DNA from: Clostridiaceae bacterium
Lineage (GTDB): Bacteria; Bacillota; Clostridia; Oscillospirales; Acutalibacteraceae
DNA length: 6,838 nt
NCBI GenBank assembly: GCA_016295895.1
Contig: JAEDKI010000111.1
Coordinates: 1 to 6,838 of the forward strand
Direction of reading: 5' to 3'
Position 1 is the stretch's first letter. Every line of letters begins with the position of its first letter. Below the pieces are notes generated by a model. The model had not been told where the DNA came from, ran no database searches, and saw only the letters and a program-made list of their open reading frames with translations. The position numbers and the translations under genes are program-made. This document shows positions 1 through 5,866 of the stretch, piece by piece.

Positions 1-337
1 CTATCGTGCCGCCGCCGAGAACAACATCTCCGTCATAAAGCACTGCCGCCTGACCTGGCGTTACAGCCCTTTGCGGCTCGTCAAAAATGATATGAACCGT
101 ATCTTTGAACTCGTTTGTGAAATTGAACACATAAAAAGGCATTCCGAGCTGATAAGCAACGCTTCTTGCGTCTTCAACATCGTCGAGAGAACAGCAGGTG
201 CGTGAGCGTTCAACTCCCGCATCCTCGTTATCATAAAGCTTCATCGTACAGCCGATGCATTCAAATCCGCTGTCTGCGGTCAGCTTTGCGGCAAGGCTTG
301 AATCAACACCGCCGCTCATGGCGATAAGCGCTTTCAT
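1..337 (-). CDS. mnmA: MnmA (tRNA-uridine 2-sulfurtransferase), internally deleted and cut by the left window edge
   Basis: MnmA adenylates and thiolates U34 of tRNA-Lys, -Glu and -Gln, taking sulfur from the IscS/relay system. Read from ATG at 337, the frame stays open to the edge, giving 112 residues. Residues 1-81 are a classic MnmA start: PP-loop SGGVDSS (8-14), CTMKLYD (30-36), CCSLDDVEDARSVAYQLG (48-65) and YVFNFTNEF (69-77). Residues 82-112 are the family's extreme C-terminus: FDEPQRAVTPGQAAVLYDGD (85-104) and LGGGTI (107-112). A normal MnmA has ~350-370 residues. About 240-250 are therefore absent, including the region with both catalytic cysteines (C102 and C199 in E. coli). The join lies near 89-100 and is in frame. 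No Shine-Dalgarno is evident; the ATG sits 2 bases after the iscU stop, suggesting translational coupling. As it stands it should not thiolate tRNA. A metagenomic mis-assembly could produce the same picture. Confidence 0.85.
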   Translation of the reverse strand, partial: MKALIAMSGGVDSSLAAKLTADSGFECIGCTMKLYDNEDAGVERSRTCCSLDDVEDARSVAYQLGMPFYVFNFTNEFKDTVHIIFDEPQRAVTPGQAAVLYDGDVVLGGGTI

Positions 338-339
338 CG

Positions 340-774
340 TTAATTTTCGCAGCAATGGCCGCAGCTTTCGCAGTCGGGGAATTGGGAATGATCGTATTCG
401 ATTCCGTTTTTATCGTAATAATCCTTGATTGCGGATTTGATTGCCTCCTCTGCAAGCACCGAGCAATGGAGCTTGTGCGCAGGCAGGCCGTCAAGAGCCT
501 CTGCAACAGCTTTGTTTGTAAGAGTCAGAGCCTGCGAAAGCGGCTTGCCCTTTATCATCTCGGTTGCCATTGAGCTTGACGCAATTGCCGAGCCGCAGCC
601 AAAGGTTTCAAATTTCACATCTTCAATTATATCATCTTTGATTTTCAGATAGATTTTCATTATATCTCCGCACTTGGCGTTGCCGACCTCGCCGACTCCG
701 TCTGCATTTTCGATAACGCCTACATTTCTCGGATTGCGGAAATGATCCATTACTGTTTCGCTGTATAATGCCAT
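340..774 (-). CDS. iscU: IscU/NifU-N type Fe-S cluster assembly scaffold
   Basis: Cytosolic scaffold on which Fe-S clusters are built from sulfur delivered by IscS. The 144-residue protein has the usual clostridial length and opens with LYSETVMDHFRNPRNVG (3-19). The three cluster-ligand cysteines are all present: C35 in NAKCGD (with the conserved D37), C60 in FGCGSAIASSS and C104 in HCSVLAEEAI. The proteobacterial chaperone-binding LPPVK motif is replaced by LPAHK (97-101); no hscA or hscB is in the window. The C-terminus carries four extra cysteines in CESCGHCC (135-142), which could bind a metal. The start at 774 is supported by a GAGGA site at 781-785, six bases upstream and next to the iscS stop. 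It lies 9 bases after iscS and 2 bases before mnmA, so all three are probably co-translated. All seven Cys codons are TGC. Confidence 0.95.
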   Translation of the reverse strand: MALYSETVMDHFRNPRNVGVIENADGVGEVGNAKCGDIMKIYLKIKDDIIEDVKFETFGCGSAIASSSMATEMIKGKPLSQALTLTNKAVAEALDGLPAHKLHCSVLAEEAIKSAIKDYYDKNGIEYDHSQFPDCESCGHCCEN

Positions 775-783
775 GGTGAATCC

Positions 784-1974
784 TCACTTAATAATAAAAT
801 CTCGTTTCCCCGCCTCAAGATCGCTCCACACGGGAGACATCTTTCTCAGATAATCAACCACTTCTGCAGTTGCCTTGATTATATAATCGACCTCATCGGC
901 GGTGTTTTCATCGCCGAGAGAAAGGCGCAGAGAACCGTGGGCTATTTCATGCGGTCTGCCCAAAGCGAGCAGAACATGGCTCGGGTCAAGCGAACCCGAG
1001 GTGCACGCAGAGCCTGACGAAGCGGAAATTCCCTTGTCATCGAGCAAAAGCAGGAGCGATTCGCCCTCGATGCCCTCAAAGCAGAAGTTGACATTGCCGG
1101 GCAGTCGGTTTTCACTGCTGCCGTTCAGAACGGAATGCGGAATTTTTGAAAGCCCGTCAATAAGCCTGTCTCTCAGAGCGGAAATTTTAACGGAATTTTC
1201 ATCAATTTTTGCGCATGCGTCCTCAAGAGCCGCCGCCATGCCCATAACTGCGGGAATATTTTCGGTTCCCGCTCTTTTGCCTCTCTCCTGCCCTCCGCCG
1301 TAGATAATATTTTCAAGGCGGATGCCTTTTTTGGAATAAAGCACTCCGATTCCTTTCGGACCGTGGAATTTATGAGCCGAGAGCGACAGCATGTCTATAT
1401 TTTGCTTTTCAACATCAATTTTCAGATGTCCTGCCGCCTGAACGGCATCGGTATGGAACAATACGCCGCTTTCTCTGCACACCCTGCCGATCTCTTCAAT
1501 GGGCTGAACCGTTCCGATTTCGTTGTTGGCATACATGACGGTGACAAGACAGGTGTCGGGTCGGATTACAGCTTTGACCTGTTCGGCGGTCACGAAGCCG
1601 TCACCGCTGACGGGCAGAAGCGTTATCTCAAAGCCTTGTTTTTCAAGCGATTCAAGCGTATGCAGAACCGCATGATGCTCAATTGCGGTTGAAATAATAT
1701 GCTTTTTGTTTTTTCTCTCTCCCGCCCTCGCCGCAGAAACGATAGCCTGATTATCGGCTTCGCTTCCGCCCGAGGTAAAGGTTATTTCCTTAGCCGAGCA
1801 TCCGATGCATTTTGCGATGCGTTCTCTTGCGCCGAAAAGCGCCTCCGCCGCCCTCTGACCGTCTGAATGAAGGCTCGACGGGTTGCCGTAAATCTCGTCA
1901 AAATACGGCAACATCGCATTAATTGCCGCCTTGCTCATCTTGGTTGTTGCGGCATTATCGGCATAAATTCTCAT
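784..1974 (-). CDS. iscS: Cysteine desulfurase (IscS/NifS family, PLP-dependent)
   Basis: Converts L-cysteine to alanine and leaves a persulfide on its active cysteine for IscU and MnmA. The 396 residues match the family. Seen in order: the start YADNAATTKMS (4-14), TSGGSEADN (67-75) which binds the PLP phosphate, H100 stacking on the cofactor, D176 in HTDAVQ binding the pyridine nitrogen, the PLP-lysine K202 in SAHKFHGPKGIG, GGGQERGKRAGTEN (226-239), and the persulfide cysteine C324 in SSGSACTSGSLDPSHVL. These correspond to E. coli H104, D180, K206 and C328 with a constant offset of four, so the enzyme looks intact. An AAAGGAA site sits about eight bases before the ATG. It follows cysK by 36 bases and is followed by iscU after 9. 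A group I (IscS-type) enzyme is more likely than SufS because of the long C324 loop and the iscU neighbour. Confidence 0.95.
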   Translation of the reverse strand: MRIYADNAATTKMSKAAINAMLPYFDEIYGNPSSLHSDGQRAAEALFGARERIAKCIGCSAKEITFTSGGSEADNQAIVSAARAGERKNKKHIISTAIEHHAVLHTLESLEKQGFEITLLPVSGDGFVTAEQVKAVIRPDTCLVTVMYANNEIGTVQPIEEIGRVCRESGVLFHTDAVQAAGHLKIDVEKQNIDMLSLSAHKFHGPKGIGVLYSKKGIRLENIIYGGGQERGKRAGTENIPAVMGMAAALEDACAKIDENSVKISALRDRLIDGLSKIPHSVLNGSSENRLPGNVNFCFEGIEGESLLLLLDDKGISASSGSACTSGSLDPSHVLLALGRPHEIAHGSLRLSLGDENTADEVDYIIKATAEVVDYLRKMSPVWSDLEAGKRDFIIK

Positions 1975-2010
1975 TGCAAAGGTTCCTTTCGTTTTGGTTG
2001 GTTTTAATTG

Positions 2011-2943
2011 TTAATCTGCAAAAAGAGGAGTTGACAGATATCTGTCGCCGGTATCCGGAAGCAGAACTACAATTGTTTTTCCCTCGTTTTCGGGGCGTTT
2101 TGCAAGCTCAATTGCCGCCCATGTTGCGGCACCGGATGAAATTCCGACAAGAACGCCTTCCTGTTTGCCGATAAGCTTTCCGGTTGCAAATGCGTCCTCG
2201 TTTGAAACCGTGATGATTTCGTCATAAACAGATGTGTTGAGAACCTCGGGAACAAAGCCTGCGCCGATTCCCTGAATCTTATGCGCTCCGGCAACACCCG
2301 TTGAAAGAACTGCCGATGTTGCAGGCTCAACCGCAACAACTTTGACAGTTGACTTTTTCGATTTCAGATATTCGCCTACGCCCGTAACCGTTCCGCCGGT
2401 GCCGACACCTGCAACGAAGATATCAACCTCGCCGTCGGTATCCTCATAAATTTCGGGGCCTGTGGTTTCTCTGTGAGCCTTGGGGTTGGCGGGATTGACA
2501 AATTGACCCGGAATGAAGCTGTCGGGAATCTCTTCGGCAAGCTCATTAGCCTTTGCGATTGCTCCCTTCATTCCCTTCGCACCTTCGCTGAGCACAAGCT
2601 CTGCACCGTAAGCCTTCATGAGCTGACGGCGTTCAACCGACATGGTGTCGGGCATAACAATAATGATTCTGTAGCCTCTTGCCGCCGCAACAGCCGCAAG
2701 GCCGATGCCCGTGTTGCCGCTTGTCGGCTCAATGATAACCGAATTCGGCTTGAGCTTTCCGCTTGCCTCTGCGTCATCAATCATTGCCTTTGCAACTCTG
2801 TCTTTAACTGAGCCTGCGGGGTTGAAATACTCAAGCTTTGCAACGATTTTTGCTTTAAGTCCGAATTCTTTTTCAATGTGTGTGAGTTCAAGAAGCGGGG
2901 TCTTTCCTATAAGTTCATCAGCTGTTTTATATATCTTTGACAT
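2011..2943 (-). CDS. cysK: Cysteine synthase A (O-acetylserine sulfhydrylase)
   Basis: PLP enzyme that joins O-acetylserine and sulfide to give cysteine. The 310 residues are the usual length. Visible motifs: GKTPLLEL (13-20), the PLP-lysine K47 in NPAGSVKDR, the substrate loop TSGNTG (74-79), MPDTMSVERR (97-106), the phosphate loop GTGGT (181-185), VGISSGAA (266-273) and the closing PDTGDRYLST (296-305). The final residues are PLFAD, typical of CysK. No cysE is present in the window, so O-acetylserine must come from elsewhere in the genome. An AGGAGA site about eight bases ahead of ATG 2943 fixes the start. It lies 33 bases after metY and 36 before iscS. The protein contains no cysteine at all, which fits an enzyme that must be made when cysteine is scarce (inference). 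Confidence 0.95.
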   Translation of the reverse strand: MSKIYKTADELIGKTPLLELTHIEKEFGLKAKIVAKLEYFNPAGSVKDRVAKAMIDDAEASGKLKPNSVIIEPTSGNTGIGLAAVAAARGYRIIIVMPDTMSVERRQLMKAYGAELVLSEGAKGMKGAIAKANELAEEIPDSFIPGQFVNPANPKAHRETTGPEIYEDTDGEVDIFVAGVGTGGTVTGVGEYLKSKKSTVKVVAVEPATSAVLSTGVAGAHKIQGIGAGFVPEVLNTSVYDEIITVSNEDAFATGKLIGKQEGVLVGISSGAATWAAIELAKRPENEGKTIVVLLPDTGDRYLSTPLFAD

Positions 2944-2976
2944 AATAATTATCTCCTGTTTATCTTATTTTTATTA

Positions 2977-4260
2977 TTATTTGATTGCCGCAAAACCGTT
3001 TTCAAGGTCTGCAATTATATCGTCTATATGTTCCGTGCCGATTGAAAGTCTGATTGTGCCGGGAGTGATGCCCTGATCGGCAAGCTCCTCCTCGGTGAGC
3101 TGACTGTGGGTTGTTGTTGCGGGATGGATTACAAGGCTCTTGACATCCGCAACATTGGCAAGCAGAGAGAAGATTTTGAGGTTATCGATGAATTTATGAG
3201 CGTTCTCAACGCCGCCTTTGATTTCAAATGTGAATATTGACGCTCCGCCGTTCGGGAAATACTTTTCGTAAAGCGCATGGTCGGGATGATCGGGAAGCGA
3301 CGGGTGGTTGACTTTTTCAACAAGCGGATGATTTGAAAGATACTCAACAACCTTTTTGGTGTTCTCAGCGTGGCGTTCGATTCTCAGAGAAAGAGTTTCT
3401 GTTCCCTGAAGAAGCAGGAAAGCCGCAAAGGGAGAAATGCATGCGCCCGTGTCACGAAGCAGAACCGCTCTGATATAAGTCACGAAAGCGGCGGCTCCCA
3501 CAGCCTCGGTAAAGGTTACGCCGTGATAGCTGGGGTTCGGAGCGGCGACTGCCGGATAATTGCCCGAAGCCGCCCAATCAAATTTACCCGAATCAACAAT
3601 AATACCGCCGAGGGTCGTTCCGTGACCGCCGATGAATTTTGTTGCGGAGTGAACAACAATATCAGCGCCGTGTTCAATCGGTCTGATAAGATAAGGTGTG
3701 CCGAAGGTGTTGTCAACAACGAGGGGCAGACCGTGCTTATGAGCAAGCTCCGCAAGCGCATCAATATCGGGAATATCGCTGTTGGGGTTGCCGAGAGTTT
3801 CAATATAAACCGCTCTTGTATTTTCATTTATTGCATTTTCGACTTCTGCAAGGTCATGGATGTTGACAAAGCTTGCAGTTATTCCGAAGCCCGGCAAGGT
3901 GTGGGCAAGCAGATTGTAGCTGCCGCCGTAAATTGTCTTTTGAGCAACGATATGGCCGCCGTTCTGAGCGAGAGCCTGGAGAGTGTAATTAATAGCCGCA
4001 GCACCCGAAGCAAGAGCAAGAGCCGCAACGCCGCCCTCAAGAGCAGCTATTCTCTTTTCAAAAACATCCTGAGTGCTGTTGGTCAGTCTGCCGTAAATGT
4101 TTCCTGCATCCTGCAAGCCGAATCTTGCCGCCGCATGGGCGCAGTCATGGAAAACATATGAGGTTGTTGCATAAATAGGAACGGCTCTTGAATCGGTTAC
4201 GGGGTCTGCGGTCTCCTGACCGACATGAAGCTGGAGGGTTTCAAATTTATAATCTGACAT
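2977..4260 (-). CDS. metY: O-acetylhomoserine sulfhydrylase (MetY, Cys/Met metabolism PLP enzyme)
   Basis: Makes homocysteine from O-acetylhomoserine and sulfide, the direct sulfhydrylation route to methionine. The 427 residues match MetY rather than the shorter (~380 aa) MetB/MetC enzymes. Seen: the MetY-style start FETLQLHVGQ (6-15) and DSRAVPIYATTSYVF (23-37), YGRLTNST (56-63), D183 in VVDNTFGTPYL (pyridine nitrogen), the PLP-lysine K208 in HSATKFIGGHGTTLGG, SPFAAFLLLQGTETLSLR (276-293), HPATTTHSQL (379-388) and RLSIGTEH (404-411). The AAAGGA site at 4271-4276 lies ten bases before the ATG, rather distant, and may be masked by RNA pairing with the leader gene (see 4268-4348). It is the first structural gene of the sulfur operon; only 38 bases separate it from the Cys-rich leader ORF. 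It has just two cysteines. Use in cysteine synthesis with homoserine derivatives cannot be excluded. Confidence 0.93.
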   Translation of the reverse strand: MSDYKFETLQLHVGQETADPVTDSRAVPIYATTSYVFHDCAHAAARFGLQDAGNIYGRLTNSTQDVFEKRIAALEGGVAALALASGAAAINYTLQALAQNGGHIVAQKTIYGGSYNLLAHTLPGFGITASFVNIHDLAEVENAINENTRAVYIETLGNPNSDIPDIDALAELAHKHGLPLVVDNTFGTPYLIRPIEHGADIVVHSATKFIGGHGTTLGGIIVDSGKFDWAASGNYPAVAAPNPSYHGVTFTEAVGAAAFVTYIRAVLLRDTGACISPFAAFLLLQGTETLSLRIERHAENTKKVVEYLSNHPLVEKVNHPSLPDHPDHALYEKYFPNGGASIFTFEIKGGVENAHKFIDNLKIFSLLANVADVKSLVIHPATTTHSQLTEEELADQGITPGTIRLSIGTEHIDDIIADLENGFAAIK

Positions 4261-4267
4261 AATTATT

Positions 4268-4348
4268 ATTTCCTTTCATCATTGAATGTTATTGCAGTTT
4301 AACAGAATTTACAGAAACAACAACAGCGCATTCGCCCGAAACGGAAAT
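4268..4348 (-). promoter_or_regulatory. Possible RNA pairing that masks the metY ribosome binding site
   Basis: In the minus-strand transcript, leader bases 4348-4338 (AUUUCCGUUUC, codons 16-19) are complementary to bases 4277-4268 (GAAAGGAAAU), which contain the metY Shine-Dalgarno: 6 pairs, one bulged G, then 4 pairs. A ribosome stalled at the TGT run starting at codon 24 would cover part of the upstream strand and could free the metY site. No U-tract terminator is seen between leader and metY, so translational rather than intrinsic-terminator control is the better reading. The complementarity is directly visible; its function is inferred, and AT-rich sequence makes chance pairing fairly likely. 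Confidence 0.35.
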
Positions 4349-4394
4349 TTGCTCTTACGAGCTTTTCAAACAATATCTTCTTGTGTTTACTCAT
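4299..4394 (-). CDS. Cys-rich leader peptide (31 aa) of the sulfur operon
   Basis: A short frame runs from ATG 4394-4392 to TAA 4301-4299. The peptide is basic (MSKHKKILFEKLVRANFRFG at the start) and ends RMRCCCFCKFC: five cysteines in the last eight residues, three of them consecutive. An AGGTGG site at 4400-4405 lies five bases before the ATG, and the gene begins about 20 bases after the predicted transcription start, so translation is well supported. All five Cys codons are TGT, whereas the five structural genes downstream use TGC 17 times and TGT 3 times in the parts seen. Poly-Cys leader ORFs that attenuate sulfur genes in response to cysteine are known in mycobacteria; I infer an analogous role here. 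No match to a named family is claimed. A stand-alone metal-binding or signalling peptide is the alternative. Confidence 0.75.
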   Translation of the reverse strand: MSKHKKILFEKLVRANFRFGRMRCCCFCKFC

Positions 4395-4401
4395 TTTTAC
4401 C

Positions 4402-4420
4402 ACCTACCTCTTAGGTTGGT
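4402..4420. promoter_or_regulatory. Imperfect palindrome over the sulfur-operon transcription start (likely operator)
   Basis: ACCTACCTCTTAGGTTGGT is a 19-bp dyad centred on 4411, with 7 of 9 base pairs matching (mismatches at 4405/4417 and 4410/4412). It begins just downstream of the -10 box, where transcription should start, and covers part of the leader's ribosome binding site. As RNA it could also fold and hide that site. A Rrf2-family regulator (CymR- or IscR-like) is a reasonable guess for a sulfur/Fe-S operon in Clostridia, but no regulator gene is in the window and the assignment is inference. Confidence 0.5.
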
Positions 4421-4423
4421 ATT

Positions 4424-4452
4424 ATATTAGCACATAATTCCTACCTTGTCAA
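4424..4452 (-). promoter_or_regulatory. Sigma-A promoter of the leader-metY-cysK-iscS-iscU-mnmA operon
   Basis: On the minus strand a perfect -35 box TTGACA (4452-4447) is followed by a 17-base spacer and the -10 box TAATAT (4429-4424). An offset TATAAT overlaps it but would need a 20-base spacer. Transcription should start near 4417, about 20 bases before the leader ATG. Dyad sequences overlap the -35 box and the start site, so the strong promoter is probably repressed when sulfur is plentiful. Confidence 0.8.
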
Positions 4453-4458
4453 TAGGTA
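4440..4458. promoter_or_regulatory. Second CCTACCT/AGGTA element over the -35 box (likely operator)
   Basis: The plus strand reads CCTACCTTGTCAATAGGTA. It contains the perfect pair TACCT (4442-4446) and AGGTA (4454-4458) with a 7-base spacer, and also CCTA/TAGG with a 9-base spacer. The CCTACCT heptamer is repeated exactly at 4403-4409 in the start-site palindrome, 37 bases away (about 3.5 helical turns). The -35 hexamer lies between the arms, so binding would block RNA polymerase. A further AGGT occurs at 4463-4466. The spacing differs from the first dyad, so the exact operator frame is uncertain. Confidence 0.45.
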
Positions 4459-4583
4459 ATTTAGGTTTTTATGAAAATTTTTTGAAATTTCTTTGTTTCT
4501 CACAAATCGGGCTTTAACAGGCGGCAAAACGGTGAAATGATATTAATGTATTAAAATTATTTATTAAAATGCGTGTCAGATAC

Positions 4584-4611
4584 TTGCATTTTTCAAAGAA
4601 TATGGTAAAAT
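4584..4611 (+). promoter_or_regulatory. Probable promoter of oadB and the small OadG-like gene
   Basis: TTGCAT (4584-4589), a 16-base spacer and TAAAAT (4606-4611), with an extended -10 TG at 4603-4604, give a good sigma-A match. Transcription would start near 4618, leaving a 5' leader of roughly 108 bases. A weaker alternative lies closer to the gene (TTGCTC 4664-4669, TATTAT 4689-4694, 19-base spacer). Confidence 0.55.
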
Positions 4612-4651
4612 TGTTTTTGATTTTGTTTTCTGAAAGGCAAAATCAAAAATA
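4612..4651 (+). repeat. Long inverted repeat/hairpin at the oadB transcription start
   Basis: TTTTTGATTTTG (4614-4625) and CAAAATCAAAAA (4638-4649) are perfect 12-bp inverted arms. In RNA the inner bases 4626-4629 and 4634-4637 can extend the stem by two U-G and two U-A pairs, leaving a CUGA loop. It starts right after the predicted -10 box. It lacks a terminal U-run and sits at the start of a transcript, so a terminator is unlikely. An operator for an unidentified regulator, or a 5' stabilising hairpin, are both possible. Confidence 0.6.
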
Positions 4652-4725
4652 TTACTATCTCTTTTGCTCGGCTTATAAAGCAACGAGTTATTATAGACAA
4701 GTTCAAAGAACAGAGAGGTCTTGTA

Positions 4726-5853
4726 ATGGAATTTCTTTTTGAAAACTTATTCAATTTCACATGGCAACAGCTTGTCATGTGCCTGCTCGGCGGATTGCTT
4801 ATCTACCTTGCCATTAAAAAGGAAATGGAGCCTACGCTCCTGCTCCCCCTCGGCTTCGGTGCAATCCTCGTTAACCTGCCCCTTTCGGGTGCAATCGACC
4901 AGATGGTCGGCGATGCGGTCGAGCGTGGTGCTCTGAGCGTTTTGTTTGACGCCGGTATCACCAACGAGCTGTTCCCGCTCATTTTGTTCATCGGCATCGG
5001 CGCAATGATCGATTTCGGTCCGTTGCTCTCAAACCCGAAGCTTATGATTTTCGGTGCAGCGGCTCAGTTCGGAATTTTCTTCACGCTCTGCCTCGCTTCG
5101 GTATTCTTCCCCATCAACGATGCGGCTTCAATCGCCATCATCGGCGCCGCAGACGGCCCGACTTCAATCGTTGTTGCTCAGAAGCTCAATTCGCAGTATC
5201 TCGGCGCAATTATGGTTGCGGCATATTCATATATGGCGCTCGTTCCCATTATTCAGCCGCCCGTTATCAAGCTGCTCACCACAAAGAAAGAGCGTTTGAT
5301 CCGTATGCCCTATAAGCCCAAAGAGGTTAAGAAAATAACAAAGATTCTTTTCCCGATTGTTATTACCATCATCGCAGGCTTCGTTGCTCCCGCTTCGGTC
5401 AGCCTTGTCGGCTTCCTGATGTTCGGCAACCTCATCCGTGAATGCGGAGTTCTTGATTCACTTTCAGAAACGGCTCAGAAGGTTCTTGCAAACCTTGTCA
5501 CCATTTTCCTCGGCATCACGATTGCTTCAAAAATGCAGGCGGAGCAGTTCCTCAAGAAAGAGACTCTGCTCATCCTCTTCCTCGGACTTATTGCATTTAT
5601 CTTTGACACCGCAGGCGGCGTTCTGTTCGCTAAATTCATCAACCTGTTCCTTAAAAAGGACAAGAAGATTAACCCGATGATCGGTGCGGCGGGTATTTCG
5701 GCGTTCCCGATGTCCGGAAGAATCGTTCACAAGATGGGTCTTCAGGAAGATCCTCAGAACTTCCTGCTCATGCAGTCAATCGGCGTTAATGTTTCGGGTC
5801 AGATTGCATCGGTTATCGCCGGCGGTCTGATACTCAATTTCTTCATGAAGTAA
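4726..5853 (+). CDS. oadB: Na+-translocating decarboxylase beta subunit (OadB/GcdB/MmdB family)
   Basis: Membrane subunit that decarboxylates carboxybiotin and couples this to export of Na+. The 375 residues agree with clostridial members (Klebsiella OadB is longer, ~433). Typical family signatures are GGLLIYLAIKKEMEPTLLLP (22-41), GFGAILVNLP (43-52), IGAMIDFGPLL (91-101), GAADGPTSIVVAQKL (140-154), YSYMALVPIIQPP (167-179), ASKMQAEQF (267-275), GISAFPMSGRIV (323-334) and SIGVNVSGQI (351-360). D143 matches the essential Asp203 of Klebsiella, and Y169 aligns with its Tyr229. Multiple hydrophobic segments span most of the protein. GAGAGG seven bases before ATG 4726 supports the start. It is followed after 13 bases by a tiny OadG-like gene, but no alpha (carboxyltransferase) or biotin-carrier gene is visible. 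The substrate (oxaloacetate, glutaconyl-CoA or methylmalonyl-CoA) cannot be told from beta alone. Confidence 0.93.
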   Translation: MEFLFENLFNFTWQQLVMCLLGGLLIYLAIKKEMEPTLLLPLGFGAILVNLPLSGAIDQMVGDAVERGALSVLFDAGITNELFPLILFIGIGAMIDFGPLLSNPKLMIFGAAAQFGIFFTLCLASVFFPINDAASIAIIGAADGPTSIVVAQKLNSQYLGAIMVAAYSYMALVPIIQPPVIKLLTTKKERLIRMPYKPKEVKKITKILFPIVITIIAGFVAPASVSLVGFLMFGNLIRECGVLDSLSETAQKVLANLVTIFLGITIASKMQAEQFLKKETLLILFLGLIAFIFDTAGGVLFAKFINLFLKKDKKINPMIGAAGISAFPMSGRIVHKMGLQEDPQNFLLMQSIGVNVSGQIASVIAGGLILNFFMK

Positions 5854-5866
5854 GGAGAGAATAAAT

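Larger units (their letters stand above)
4395..4725. other. Divergent intergenic region between the sulfur leader gene and oadB
   Basis: These 331 bases separate two divergent transcription units. The left part holds the sulfur promoter and its dyads. The central part, about 4467-4583, is AT-rich with a GAAATTTC palindrome and runs of A and T near 4475-4491, which could act as an UP element for the minus-strand promoter; I see no gene or structured RNA there. The right part holds the oadB promoter, a long inverted repeat and the oadB ribosome binding site (GAGAGG, 4713-4718). Confidence 0.7.

Noticed and set aside
902..1303. Plus-strand open frame antisense to iscS
   Set aside because: It is a shadow of the intact iscS gene; composition is Ser/Pro/Arg-rich and no family motif is seen.
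3370..4161. 263-codon open frame on the plus strand antisense to metY
   Set aside because: It lies fully inside metY, whose catalytic residues are all present. Its translation resembles no family and is rich in Ser/Arg/Asn, as expected from reversed codons. It has no supporting ribosome binding site.
4351..4362. Small hairpin inside the leader ORF (GCTC stem with a GTAA loop on the minus strand)
   Set aside because: Only four base pairs and no linked structure; too weak to call a regulatory element by itself.
4261..4420. SAM or T-box riboswitch ahead of metY
   Set aside because: The predicted transcript leader is only about 160 bases and most of it is the leader ORF. I see neither a T-box sequence (TGGNACCGCG type), a SAM-I core nor a terminator hairpin.
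4612..4651. The inverted repeat as an intrinsic terminator
   Set aside because: The stem is AT-rich, no U-run follows on the plus strand, and no gene ends nearby on either strand.
4664..4694. Second oadB promoter (TTGCTC ... TATTAT)
   Set aside because: The -35 match is weak and the 19-base spacer is long; the extended -10 promoter at 4584-4611 is better. Kept only as an alternative.
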